From Bathynomus jamesi (Eukaryota > Arthropoda > Malacostraca > Isopoda > Cirolanidae), in NCBI GenBank assembly GCA_023014485.1, contig JAJOZX010000484.1, positions 485,001-549,000 on the forward strand: a stretch of DNA of 64,000 nucleotides, written 5' to 3'. The notes under the pieces were generated by a model that was not told the DNA's origin, ran no database searches, and saw only the letters and a list, made by a program, of their open reading frames with translations. Shown in pieces: positions 41,728-53,563 of the stretch. Each line of letters starts with the position of its first letter. Position 1 is the first letter of the stretch. The translations under genes and the position numbers were made by a program.

Positions 41728-43588
41728 ACCCCCCCTTTATGGCCCTGAGTCGGTTCGGATTCGACGGGGGGGTTCTGGTTCGGAGGCTGCAACGGATGCT
41801 TCTTCTTTATACTTTTCTATAATTCTTTTCTCTCGCTTTATGGGGTCGACACTCTGTTAATTCTTTTCTTCCAATAATAGAAGATAGCCCAACTCGAGTG
41901 GGAAAATAAAAACTTTCTCTTACTTTGGTTTACTTCTTAAAAATTACAGGTATTGCTCTGAATTTACAAGGGTAGAGGTTCGACCTCTTTCGACCATGGC
42001 TCAGGCCGGAATCTAAAAATATATTAAGGAGGCAAGGGGCCTCTGCCCCCTCCTAATGAGGTGCTAATCTGAAGTACAATGATGAAGTGCTAATCAAAAG
42101 TCTAATGCAGAAGTGGTGTATTTTTATAAGTACAGTATAATATAGTCTAAATGTTTGGGGGAGACAATCGAAGGTTAAGTTTCCCCCCTTTTTAAATACA
42201 TGATCAGATGTTTTTTTTTCGAAAGATTTCAACTAAAAAGAATAAAAAAAATAAAAATAAAAAAGAACAACTATCGCTGATTCTACATTCCTGAAAGCGA
42301 TATAATTTCGTATTAGCACATAAGCACAATATTGAGTACATGACAGAATACGTATTAATTTTGGTTCATTACAATTACGATTACAATTACCAATTAATTC
42401 ACATTCACTTGTTGTTTAATTATAGTTCTATTAAAGTACATTCTTACATTATAAATTAAATCATTACATTTAATTAGTTTCACTGAAGTACATTACAAGT
42501 TATTGTTCATTACAGTTTCATTAAAGTACATTACAAGTTATTGTTAATTTACAGTTAATTACAATTAAACAGTTCCTATAACTTTGTCTTGTTTTGACAG
42601 TGTTTCATATTAATAGACAATTAAGATGTTAGAAATATAATACAAGTACATGGGCACATAACACACATGATATGACATAACGCATGATAATGTTATAAAT
42701 TCGAATCAAAGCGAAAGGAGACTTTTTAACTTTGAGCGTTCGAATTCTGCTGGGATGAGCGGAATTTGATCACTTACTAAGCATTGTTTTGAGTTCACCT
42801 CGGGAGGTCATATAATTAAAAATAAAAATGAAAAAAATAATACGAGAACGTTTTTTCGCGTTCTCGAACGAACCTAAAGTTTCGCGCCGACACGAGTAAA
42901 AATGAATATTTAATAAAATTTATATTGGATAATGGTCAAGATAAGATATGAATGTAAGAATGAGTGTGGTTGAATAATAATTATATTTATACTACATAAC
43001 ATATAAATAATGACTTCTATAGAGTGTTTAATCCTTAGGGAAATAAATGACGGGAAAATGTGACGTCATAGTTATTGAATTTTTACGTATAGTACAAATC
43101 ATTGTTAGGAAGATTTACAAGAACGAATTAGAGACACAGAGTGGGAAACGTAAAGAGAATAAAGTTATTTTGTGACGTCATAGTGTATAAGTCATTATTA
43201 GAAAGATGAATTAGAGACAAAAAGTGGGTAGTAATGACTAAGAAGTACAACTACGGGTTCCAATCCTGTTACATGCAATGTGTATGCATAATCTAGGGTC
43301 GAGGGTGAGATGCAAGACAATTCATAATTAATTATAATAACTTTTATAACAAATGGAAAATGGATAATGGATACGACTAAACCATAGAAAGGGTAGATCG
43401 TAAGGTTGTGACATGAACAAAAATAGGAAGCTACAAGTAAAATTATTATCCAAACTCGCGTTAAGCGATTTTGGTTCTTATGTAAAAATGGACATTCGAA
43501 CATAAAACTATTCGGACATAAGTTCTGCATGAAGACAATGAATCCATATAATGATGGTGTAGGAATTGTTCATTGTTCACTTTTTACA
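41726..43588 (-). repeat. LTR element 1, left (3') LTR
   Basis: 1863 bp. On the minus strand it starts TGTAAAAAGTGAACAATG and ends GGGGTTAA; the last CA of the canonical end is lost at the microsatellite junction. It differs from the right LTR at roughly a dozen positions by eye. A 110-codon open frame (43198-43530) recurs in the other LTR simply because the LTRs are copies. Confidence 0.95.
43061..43180. promoter_or_regulatory. Two TGACGTCA sites in the left LTR
   Basis: Palindromes at 43061-43068 and 43173-43180, 112 bases apart, sit about 410-530 bases from the LTR start on the minus strand, plausibly in U3. TGACGTCA binds CREB/ATF factors. The same pair is kept in the right LTR. Confidence 0.45.
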
Positions 43589-43591
43589 TTA

Positions 43592-43603
43592 CTCTCCCCT
43601 TTT
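43592..43603 (-). other. Polypurine tract of LTR element 1
   Basis: AAAAGGGGAGAG on the minus strand, three bases from the LTR start TGTAAAAAG. It is the expected plus-strand DNA primer of an LTR retrotransposon. Confidence 0.75.
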
Positions 43604-45292
43604 AAAAAATAATATTTATACAATAATTTAATAGTGTACCATTAATACAATACAAATGGGAAAATAACATCCTAACAGGGTACCATTAATACAATACAAT
43701 GAGAAAATAACATCCTAACAGGGTACCATTAATACAATACAATGAGAAAATAGCATCCTAACAGGGTACCATTAGTTACAATACAAATTTTATACAGAAC
43801 GATTTCGGGTAGTTGAGTACAATGCAGAGTAATCAAATTTTTTAACATGACACTCGCGTAGAGGGCTATGATAAAAATATAAAAATTCAAAGATTAAAAC
43901 TTTAATTTAGACAAACATTTAATAGGATTAATACATTAATTTAGACAACCAATTAAGTTAGACAAACAATGATATTGTAAAATTTTTAGCAAATTTTTTT
44001 TTTTTTTTTCTCTGTGGGGAAAATTACATTCACAATGAATAGGTAAAAGGGAAAAATATAAATCGTACAGTCTATAAGCTAATTTTTATTGACTAGTGTA
44101 GGTAAAAATCGAATTACGTAATGGATGATGTATAGACCTGTGGTCAAATGTGTAGGGATTTGGAAGGTTTTTTGAATTAACAAAGTTTAAAAATGATGTA
44201 TAATAATTTAAGATGGGTTTAGGGTTATATATATATATATATATACACATTTACGTTAAGGAATAGATAAAACAACTTAATAAATGCATGAACGAGGATT
44301 TATATATAGTAAGCAAAAATTATTAAGATTATAACGATGATGTTTGCATACGAGTTTTTAATGCAAAAGTGACTGAAGGGACGGAACGTAAATGAATTCG
44401 AATATGTGTCAAAAGTAATAAAATTCAATTAGGATTATAGATTTTACATAATTAATTAGTTACACGTATAAGGTAATTAAAAAAAACGAACTTAGAGGAC
44501 TTACAATTAATGAAAGTACATCTCACGGTTTTAAAATTGAACAAAATAAAAATAAAAATACAAATTAAAAATATGAATCAATTATGCATTTTAATGAGCT
44601 AAAGACAATTTTATAATATTCTAAAAAAATAAAAGTAAATCGAGCCATAGATGAGTTTCGACTAAGAATAAAAAAGTTATTGAAATGGAAGGGAAGCATT
44701 TCGAACAATCTTTTCTTTTAATAATTTCAATTAAATTTTATATTAAAAATTATTTTTTAGATAATAAAAGAAAATATTAAAAAGGTTTAATAATTTTTGC
44801 AGGTTAAGTAGAAAAATCATACTCTTTCGTTGAATGTTGATAGAATTTGAATTATTTGATTTTTTTAATCTGAAGACTTGTTTGCATATAGACAAATACA
44901 TCTGTTTTATTGTGTAGAAGTTTTATTAAAATTAAATGAGTGAAATTTAGGGTATGTGCGGTCATACGGGTAAATTTCCCGATCGTACAGAGCAGGATAA
45001 ATTAGGTACATGATCGATTAATTGTTACGCTATTTCTGTCATCATATAATCAAAATAATTATAAAACTCGTTAAAAACTTTTGTAAAAACGGTTTTGTTA
45101 CAATTAATGAATTACATAACTATATATTTATATACATAACAATGCATGAAAAGGGAAGGTCAAATCAGTGAATTTCCGTCTTACAAATAAAGAAAAGGTT
45201 AAACCAAAGACGCAAATCGGTCAATTCAGGTTGAATTTTTAATTCTCTTGAACAACAAAAAAAGGTTGAATTCAATTGACTGCATTGAAAAC

Positions 45293-45655
45293 TAACTTGG
45301 GACTCAAAATAAAAATGACTTGGGACTCAAAATAAAAATGACTTGGGACTCAAAATAAAAATGACTTGAAATAAATCTCTCTGACTTGAAATAAATCTCT
45401 CTGACTTGAAATAAATCTCTCTGACTTGAAATAAATCTCTCTGACTTCAAGTAAAACTCTGACTTGAGCTAAAACTGTCTGACTTGAACTAAAACTGTCT
45501 GACTTGAACTAAAACTGTCTGACTTGAACTAAAACTGTCTGACTTGAACTAAAACTGTCTGACTTGAACTAAAACTGTCTGACTTGAACTAAAACTGTCT
45601 GACTTCAAATAAAACTGTCTGACTTCAAATAAAACTCTCTGACTTGAACTCTATC
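45293..45655. repeat. Minisatellites in element 1 (20-22 bp units)
   Basis: Consecutive arrays: ACTTGGGACTCAAAATAAAA (three), CTGACTTGAAATAAATCTCT (four), then CTGACTTGAACTAAAACTGT (eight or more). Units are nearly identical within each array. CTGACTTGAA recalls the CTGACTGGAAA minisatellite of element 2. Confidence 0.95.
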
Positions 45656-45714
45656 AAGTATTTCTATAAAAATCTCTGGGGCGGTTGGCCGTCTTGGCGC
45701 AACCTTCTGACTTG

Positions 45715-45870
45715 ACCTCTTATCAAGTATTCTGAAACTGAAAATGAAACTGACTTGAACTCTTATCAAGTAGTATCTTGAAACTGAAAATGAAACTGAC
45801 TTGAACTCTTATCAAGTAGTATCTTGAAACTGAAAATGAAACTGACTTGAACTCTTATCAAGTAGTATCT
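45715..45870. repeat. Minisatellite in element 1, about 45-bp unit
   Basis: Three units around GACTTGAACTCTTATCAAGT followed by AGTATCTTGAAACTGAAAAT. Confidence 0.95.
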
Positions 45871-46069
45871 ATAAATCTCTCTAAACTCTGTAAACTCTCT
45901 GTAAACTCTCTCTCTCTTAATTTGCAAGTCAATTCAATTCAGTAATTGAAAAAAATTTGCAAACAAAAAATAAAAAATGTAAACAACATTTCATTCTAAT
46001 GTACGGGAAGGTACATAAAATAAAATTATTCTATAATGAATATAACAGTGAAAATAACTCTCTTGAAAT

Positions 46070-46205
46070 TAACTCTGTTACAATTAACTCTGTTACAATT
46101 AACTCTGTTACAATTAACTCTCTGTGTTACAATTAACTCTCTTGTGACTTTTAACTTTTGTGACTTTTAACTTTTGTGACTTTTAACTTTTGTAACTTTT
46201 AACTT
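46070..46205. repeat. Minisatellites in element 1 (15-17 bp units)
   Basis: AACTCTGTTACAATT (four to five), then CTTTTGTGACTTTTAA (four). Confidence 0.95.
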
Positions 46206-46554
46206 CTGTGAAAATTACTGTTTCACTAAAAAAAAATGTATCACTGGTGTCTGAAATGTTCACTGTGTTTCTTGTAAATTCTAACTTGATATTCATTATT
46301 AACTGTTAATAATAGTGACTTTTCAAGTGTTTATAAATTACTTAAAAAAACAAAATGTACTTAACAACATTTCTACGGGCGAAATCCTCAGAGACGTGTC
46401 CTGAAGACGTCTTGTTGGCTACTTGTTCCTGGATGAAAACTAGGCGTGAAGAACTTGGAGTCGTGACACACCGGTCAAGGGTGGATGTTACGAACTAGAA
46501 GTCGTGACACGCCGGTCGACTGGTTTTATCCTGATGCAGGGTAATTTCTATCTT

Positions 46555-47110
46555 GGCCAAAGAGTGGCCTCTTCTTAAAATAATCTTCTTAAAATCTTCT
46601 TTTTATCCTGATGCAGGGTAATTTCTATTCTTGGCCAAAGAGTGGCCTCTTGTTAAACATCTTCTTGTTAAACATCTTCTTGTTAAACATCTGGTTAAAA
46701 TCTTCTGGTTAAACATCTTCTTGTTAAACAACATCTTGTTAAACAACATCTTGTTAAACATCTTCTTGTTAAACATCTTCTTGTTAAACATCTTCTTGTT
46801 AAACATCTTCTGGTTAAAATCTTCTGGTTAAACATCTTCTTCTTAAACATCTTCTTGTTAAACATCTTCTGGTTAAAATTAGGGGTGTTAGATCCCATAT
46901 CATCTTCTTCTTATCCTGGTAAAGGGTCGCCAGACTTGTTAGAATCCTCTTCTTAAGAATCTTCTTATCCTGGTAGTAGGGTCCAGTCTTGTTATCTTCC
47001 ATCTTAAAAATCTTCCTCTTCTTAAAAATCTTTTTCTTCTTAAAAATCTTCTCTTTCTTAAAAATTCTTCTGTTAAAAATCTTCTTTTTAAAAATATTCT
47101 TCGTAAAATC
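46555..47110. repeat. Minisatellite in leader of element 1, 15-bp unit
   Basis: TTAAACATCTTCTTG about fifteen times with variants, plus two longer direct repeats: CTGATGCAGGGTAATTTCTA with TTGGCCAAAGAGTGGCCTCT at 46533 and 46609. Primer-site-like copies CTTATCCTGGTAAAGGGTCG, CCAGAC occur at 46910-46937 and 46966-46989. Confidence 0.95.
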
Positions 47111-47120
47111 ATCATCTTAT

Positions 47121-47136
47121 CCTGGCAGGGTCGCCA
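47121..47136 (-). other. Primer-binding site of LTR element 1
   Basis: TGGCGACCCTGCCAGG on the minus strand, three bases after the 5' LTR end. It begins TGG, as required to pair with the CCA of a tRNA, and TGGCGACC would fit a tRNA ending GGTCGCCA (some arginine tRNAs); the isoacceptor is inference. Confidence 0.6.
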
Positions 47137-47139
47137 GAC

Positions 47140-49001
47140 TGTTACCCCCCCCTTTATAGCCCTGAGTCGGTTCGGATTCGACGGGGGGGTTCTGGTTCGG
47201 AGGCTGCAACGGATGCTTCTTCTTTATACTTTTCTATAATTCTTTTCTCTCGTTTTATGGGGTCGACACTCTGTTAATTCTTTTCTTCCAATAATAGAAG
47301 ATAGCCCAACTCGAGGGGGAAAATAAAAACTTTCTCTTACTTTGGTTTACTTCTTAAAAATTACAGGTATTGCTCTGAATTTACAAGAGTAGAGGTTCGA
47401 CCTCTTTCGACCATGGCTCAGGCCGGAATCTAAAAATATATTAAGGAGGCAAGGGGCCTCTGCCCCCTCCTAATGAGGTGCTAATCTGAAGTACAATGAT
47501 GAAGTGCTAATCAGAAGTCTAATGCAGAAGTGGTGTATTTTTATAAGTACAGTATAATATAGTCTAAATGTTTGGGGTAGACAATCGAAGGTTAAGTTTC
47601 CCCCCTTTTTAAATACATGATCAGATGTTTTTTTTTCGAAAGATTTCAACTAAAAAGAATAAAAAAAATAAAAATAAAAAAGAACAACTATCGCTGATTC
47701 TACATTCCTGAAAGCGATATAATTTCGTATTAGCACATAAGCACAATTTTGAGTACATGACTGAGTACGTATTAATTTTGGTTCATTACAATTACGATTA
47801 CAATTACCAATTAATTCACATTCACTTGTTGTTTAATTATAGTTCTATTAAAGTACATTCTTACATTATAAATTAAATCATTACATTTAATTAGTTTCAC
47901 TGAAGTACATTACAAGTTATTGTTCATTACAATTTCATTAAAGTACATTACAAGTTATTGTTAATTTACAGTTAATTACAATTAAACAGTTCCTATAACT
48001 TTGTCTTGTTTTGACAGTGTTTCATATTAATAGACAATTAAGATGTTAGAAATATAATACAAGTACATGGGCACATAACACACATGATATGACATAACGC
48101 ATGATAATGTTATAAATTCGAATCAAAGCGAAAGGAGACTTTTTAACTTTGAGCGTTCGAATTCTGCTGGGATGAGCGGAATTTGATCACTTACTAAGCA
48201 TTGTTTTGAGTTCACCTCGGGAGGTCATATAATTAAAAATAAAAATGAAAAAAATAATACGAGAACGTTTTTTCGCGTTCTCGAACGAACCTAAAGTTTC
48301 GCGCCGACACGAGTAAAAATGAATATTTAATAAAATTTATATTGGATAATGGTCAAGATAAGATATGAATGTAAGAATGAGTGTGGTTGAATAATAATTA
48401 TATTTATACTACATAACATATAAATAATGACTTCTATAGAGTGTTTAATCCTTAGGGAAATAAATGACGGGAAAATGTGACGTCATAGTTATTGAATTTT
48501 TACGTATAGTACAAATCATTGTTAGGAAGATTTACAAGAACGAATTAGAGACACAGAGTGGGAAACGTAAAGAGAATAAAGTTATTTTGTGACGTCATAG
48601 TGTATAAGTCATTATTAGAAACATGAATTAGAGGCAAAAAGTGGGTAGTAATGACTAAGAAGTACAACTACGGGTTCCAATCCTGTTACATGCAATGTGT
48701 ATGCATAATCTAGGGTCGAGGGTGAGATGCAAGACAATTCATAATTAATTATAATAACTTTTATAACAAATGGAAAATGGATAATGGATACGACTAAACC
48801 ATAGAAAGGGTAGATCGTAAGGTTGTGACATGAACAAAAATAGGAAGCTACAAGTAAAATTATTATCCAAACTCGCGTTAAGCGATTTTGGTTCTTATGT
48901 AAAAATGGACATTCGAACATAAAACTATTCGGACATAAGTTCCGCATGAAGACAATGAATCCATATAATGATGGTGTAGGAATTGTTCATTGTTCACTTT
49001 T

Positions 49002-49005
<4 letters not shown>
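47140..49005 (-). repeat. LTR element 1, right (5') LTR
   Basis: 1866 bp with complete TGT...ACA ends in minus sense. TGACGTCA sites at 48478-48485 and 48590-48597. Promoter and polyadenylation signals are not obvious by eye. Confidence 0.95.

Positions 49006-49051
<46 letters not shown>
49006..49051. repeat. (TA)n between the two LTR elements
   Basis: Forty-six bases of TA; both elements end exactly on it. Confidence 0.95.
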
Positions 49052-49055
<4 letters not shown>

Positions 49056-50143
49056 AACCCCTCCGTCTATGGCCCTGGGGTGGTTCGGATCGACGGGGGT
49101 TCTGGTTTAGGAGGCAAGCAACGGATGTGTGACTTGAAGTGGTTTTCTTCTATGTTACTCTCCGAGTTCTTCTATAGTGGCTCGGAGGACTCTGGTAGAT
49201 TTGCAATCTAAATGCTGAAGGTTCCGGATTCTTCTTATAGCGTATCCGGAAAGTTTTCTAAGTTTTTCTGAAGAGAGCAAGGCTCGAAGGGGACAATAAA
49301 AAGTTTCTCCAATTGTAACTTTACTGCTAAAAGATACAGGTAGTGCTCAGCCTCTGAATTAGCTTCTGAATTAGCTTCTGAATTAGCTTCTGAATTACAA
49401 TGGAATGATTTTAATGGGTTTATATACCCAAAAACTGCTAACATTATTATTATTAAATGCTAAGAAGGCTGTATTATTTTTGCAGAATATTTAAAAATAA
49501 GTAATTTTTTAGCTGTGGTAAGGCTTGAACGAGTAAACAAAATATTTGAAGACGAAACCATATTTTTATCTTAAACCGCGACTTTTCAGATCTGATGTTA
49601 TCATGATCTGCAAGTTAACTAAAAGTGGAAATCGGACTATGCATCTTTACACTAAAATATGCATATGAGTGAAATTTTAAGGTTTAAGATGTACAATTTT
49701 AATGCTTAGGCAAGACATGATCTCATTGTTTATAACGAAAGAGAGTGTATACAAAATGTGAACATTGCAAAGCTTAAACAGGATTCCTTATTAAGCGAAA
49801 TCTAAAAAAATGATTACGAGATTTTAAAAAACAACAGGTCACCAATTATTTAGCAAAGTAGAAAGCACATCAAAAATTTTATCCAAACTCGCGTTGGGCG
49901 ATTTTGGTCCTTATGTAAAAATGAATACACACACGTACATACATATGAGTATAGGCATTATATAAAGTTAAATATATAAGAATATACAGAATTATATAAA
50001 TACATGAACCATATAACACATGAATTTTTAAAATGGATACTTTTTCTTACAATGGATACAGAGACTATATAAATGAATACAAGAATTACATGAAGGATAA
50101 GATAATATAGGAATATGGGAATTATTTATGGTTCATTTTTACA
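49052..50143 (-). repeat. LTR element 2, left (3') LTR
   Basis: 1092 bp, minus-strand TGTAAAAATG to GGGGTTAACA. It contains four units of the 12-mer CTTCTGAATTAG (49361-49405), where the right LTR has two; this explains most of the length difference. Confidence 0.95.
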
Positions 50144-50159
50144 GGGCTCTTCCCTCTAG
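50144..50159 (-). other. Polypurine tract of LTR element 2
   Basis: AGAGGGAAGAGCCC on the minus strand immediately before the 3' LTR. Confidence 0.75.
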
Positions 50160-50271
50160 AATGATATTAATATAATAACGTAACAGCCTAACTAATGCTA
50201 ACTAGATGATAACTATTGGTTTTATAATACAGATTTATATATACAACATAAGTCGGGTGGTTAAGTCTAGT

Positions 50272-52010
50272 TCACGTGGTCTGGGTACGCACTCTTGGTC
50301 GTGCATAAATAGTTTCATGTTCCGTGTCACTTGGTTTTCTTTGTTCCCAGAATGATCTTTTCACCACAAATATACCGAGGATAATATCACATACAATAAT
50401 GATACTAACGGCAGATGTTGAGAAAATGGTTACCGGTTGTAGTATTTGTAAGAGATTATTTTGGTTATCATCAGAAATTTTAAACCGGCTCAATTGATCA
50501 TTCCATTCAGGGGCATGTAGTTCGGGTAGGATGGTTACAGGTTTTATGGAGAGATTTAAGATCTCTATGACGGGTTTTTTTTTTTTTAGAATTTATTTAT
50601 TTTGCGACGGAAATGGGTATGAGTTATTAAGGGTAACCTTATACGGGTTGTATATTTGGAGGGCTTTTGAACGCAAGGAGCAACCAATTGGTAGCCGAAT
50701 AACCATAGGGATTGTAATGAGGGAATAATTCGATGGACACTCGAGGGTAGCGGCAGTCCTGTTCGCGAAGGAAACCCAGATGTCTGGTCCAATTCGTAGT
50801 TGGATGGTTTTAGGGGAATGAAATTTTTTAAATGAACATACGGGGGCATGCCGGTCACGAATTAAATCGATAAAGCAAGACCTAGTAGTGGAAGAATAAC
50901 TGGTTTGAGTGGAGGGCAGATGAGTTGTTTATTTGGTTGCGGGAATCGGCAATGCCGGACGTCGCTATCTGACATCATAGAATAAGCTGATAGATCTTTG
51001 GTGAGGAAAAGGTAAGGTGGTACGGTGGGTAAATATATCGATAGACATTAGAGTTATTTTGGTAGGGTGTTGGGAAAGGGTGAAATTTATACGTCATAAG
51101 TGAGGAAATCGAAAAATGGTATAATTATGAGGTATGTGTAGGGGCGTGGTCCATGTACAGTCCAGGTGTATTCTAGAAATTGAGGGTAATTAGTGTGGTT
51201 GAGTGGGAATATGGGTGATAATTTTAATTGTGACTGGGCGGTGTGAATCAAGGACTGAGTATTTCCCATGGTATTAGGGTGGAAAGAGTGATTTTTCCAT
51301 GGGCTAGCTGGGTTGCACGCAAAACCTTGGAATGAATCGTAGTTATTCGTTGTAAGTATTTATCGATTAGGGTTACTTGTAGTTCATTATCTCTATTAAT
51401 TCTAGATATCGTTTGTGTTCTTTGTATTGAGCTAACATGGATTCAAGGTATGTGAATCTGTCCGAAAGGGAGTGGAGGAAGCGATTGTTTTCGTGTAATG
51501 ACCTAATAGTTTGTTCTAACATGTGTCCATTATATTGTCGATTCGACGAAGAGATTCAATTTAAGTTCAATTCTTTTAATATCTTCTTCGGTTGCTAATC
51601 CGAATAAACCTTTGAACAGTTTCCCTCCTATATCTATCAGTCCCCTTTTACTTCTTTGGTTAAAGTTTTCTGAATTTTTAGTTTCAGTTTGTATCCATGG
51701 TAAGGCTAATATTTCTGATAGGGCGCGTGCTGTAGTTTGAATATTTTCGAGGGTATTTTCTAACAGAACGCGACTAATCTGATCTTTTCCTTGGAAAGAA
51801 TTTGGACTTTACTTTCAAACGTTTTAATTGGGTTGTATCTGAAGGAGATTGATTTTAATTCTAGCAGGGGGTTGCAAATTTATATAAAGGTCTGCATGCC
51901 CTTTCAAAAATTTACCTTCTGCAAGTTTTTCTATAACAACTCCGGTAGAAATTTTAATGCTAGGTCTACAAGAGTAAATAATTTGGAAAATTATAAGGGG
52001 ACAATTTTAT
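50272..52010 (-). pseudogene. Envelope-like (F-type fusion protein) region, broken
   Basis: Located after pol and before the 3' LTR, where insect gypsy-type elements keep env. Visible parts: a basic R-x-K-R cleavage-like site followed by the hydrophobic GLIDIGG segment near 51600-51660, the hallmark of baculovirus-F-like envelope proteins. Near the end (50272-50493) is a single membrane-spanning stretch (SAVSIIIVCDIILGIFVV) with a short basic tail. Between these the frame is interrupted several times by stops and shifts, so no complete product can be read. Function in transfer between cells is known for some relatives and is not shown here. Confidence 0.75.
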
Positions 52011-53560
52011 TCATTTCTACGCCTTAAGTTATACGGAGCTGGGGGTAGTTGTGTGGATACTTGTGTGGATACTTGTGTTGGTGGCGAAGGGGTCGGCCTC
52101 GTTTTGGTGGTACAATGGGGTCGACCGTTGAGCTCGGATTCTGAGCGGGTTCGTTTCTTATGTGAAGGTTCTAGTTCACGTGGGTGATGCATTTGCGGGC
52201 GGTATGTCGGGTCCGTGCGTCGATCATCAATCGGCGAGGGTGGTGACAGAGGAGATGGTGGAGATGGTGGAGTTCCACTGAGTGATCTCTCGAAGGGGTT
52301 TCTCCAGGGTCTGGGTCCGATGGGACGCTTGGCTCTGGGGCCTCCTCTTGTTCAGAGATTGCCTCGAGTAATGGTGGTATTACGAGGTACCAATCTTCGT
52401 CATGGGTAGCGGTTCCCGCGGTGACTACTTCAGTTTTTTTATCCCTGCCCGATTTGTTAATATCTTGACCTTTTGAAGGATAGGCGGCTCGAACGCCTGG
52501 CAGCTGTTTTTTGGGAAGGTGTTGTTCGGAAGCTATCTTCAAATTGTCAGCGTGAATGATCTTTAGTTTGGAATGATCCCGGAGGTCGAGGATTTCATAA
52601 CGATTTTTTCCGAGGTCTTTCATAATCCTATATGGGCCATCCCATTTGGGTATAATTTGCGATGAGCCCTGGCGGTTTCACGCTCTTCAGATAACATCGC
52701 ATACCACGATTAGTCCGTTGACGGGGATGACGCCTATGTTGCTCTTGCTCCATCTGTTGGTTTCGTTGGTCGAGGGCATAGCGGATTATGTCAAAATCTT
52801 GAAAGATCGTTCAGCTAGTTGCTGATTTGCTTCTGCCATTTCGGAAGATGTTAGGACTGCCGGGTCGGTTTGGTCGGGCAAATCAAAAGGTAGACGCTTG
52901 TCGTAGTGATAGAGAACGAAATGAGGGGTGTCCCCGATGGACACATTATAGCCATTGTTGATGGCTGTTTGTACCATGGAAGGGAATCATCCCATGTACG
53001 GGAGGATGCATCGACAACGTGGCGCAGGGCTTCCAAGATCTTTCGATTGTGCCTTTCCACTAAGCCGTTTGCCTGCGGATGGTATGCCACAATGTGTGTA
53101 TTTTTAATTCTACACATGTTACAGAGTGACTCGAACAGTTTGGAAGTGAAACTAAGGGCGTTATCCGAGATTAGGATGAAGGAGTGGTATGGTTTTGGAT
53201 GACGCGTTCCACTAGGGCTCTTGCCACAGTTTCCGAGGTCTGTCTGGAATGGCGGCTACTTCGCTGTAACGCGAGAAGTGGTCCGTAAACACAATGATGT
53301 ACTGATTTCCCTTTGATTTTTGGGAAATGGTCCCAGTATATCCATTCCAGTTCTTTGCCAGGGCCTCTGGCATACTGGATATTTATGCATTGGAGCGGTG
53401 GATGGTACGTTGCCCTTATGCTTTAAACACGAGGACATTCGGCGATGTATTCATGTACCGTTCTGTTCATCTCGGGAAATGTATCGCTCCAAAAGACTTT
53501 GATGGTGCGATCCGGCCCCATGTGTCCATAAAAGGTGAGTCGTGACAAAGTCCAATGGCT
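52010..53560 (-). pseudogene. Integrase region of pol, broken
   Basis: Pieces in different frames. At 53256-53438 is the start of the catalytic core (TGMDILGPFPK, with the first D) after a zinc-finger-like CLKHKG block. Around 53000-53150 lies the second D region. At 52851-53117 is AYHPQANGLVERHNRKILEA, containing the catalytic E. At 52786-52977 and 52171-52623 is the C-terminal domain (FVLYHYDKRLPFDLPDQTD; RYEILDLRDHSKLKIIHADN), and at 52007-52192 a proline-rich basic tail ending NLRRRNE. It would insert the DNA copy into the genome; frame changes make it inactive. Confidence 0.88.
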
Positions 53561-53563
53561 ATA

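Larger units (their letters stand above)
43589..47139 (-). other. Non-coding internal region of LTR element 1
   Basis: No gag, protease, RT or integrase motif in any frame. Very AT-rich; it contains four minisatellite blocks and short parts similar to element 2, e.g. GCGGTTGGCCGTC, GCGCAACC and TATCAAGTA at 45682-45730 against GCGGTTGTCCCTC, GATGCAACC and TATCAAGTA at 55817-55864. That part of element 2 lies in pol between protease and RT, so element 1 is a deleted derivative of a coding relative. Confidence 0.8.
41726..49005 (-). mobile_element. LTR element 1, non-autonomous
   Basis: Two near-identical LTRs of about 1.86 kb flank 3.55 kb without gag or pol. Orientation is minus: the polypurine tract lies inside the left LTR and the primer site inside the right one. 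The leader (46370-46530) matches that of element 2 (58185-58345) closely, for example GAACTTGGAGTCGTGACACA and GAAGTCGTGACACGCCGGTC. So it belongs to the same lineage and probably borrowed its proteins. It is flanked on both sides by TA repeats. Confidence 0.93.

Noticed and set aside
43198..43530. 110-codon open frame repeated at 48615-48947
   Set aside because: The two are copies because they lie in the two LTRs of one element; composition is hydrophobic and AT-driven, with no domain pattern.
45293..45655. Possible CRISPR-like array
   Set aside because: Units are contiguous tandem repeats without unique spacers, in a eukaryotic LTR element.
46603..46898. Open frames with MFNKK or LLVKH repeats
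   Set aside because: Readings of a 15-bp non-coding minisatellite in an LTR leader; both strands are open for the same reason.
52215..52409. Plus-strand frame across the pol end
   Set aside because: Shadow of the minus-strand proline-rich integrase tail.
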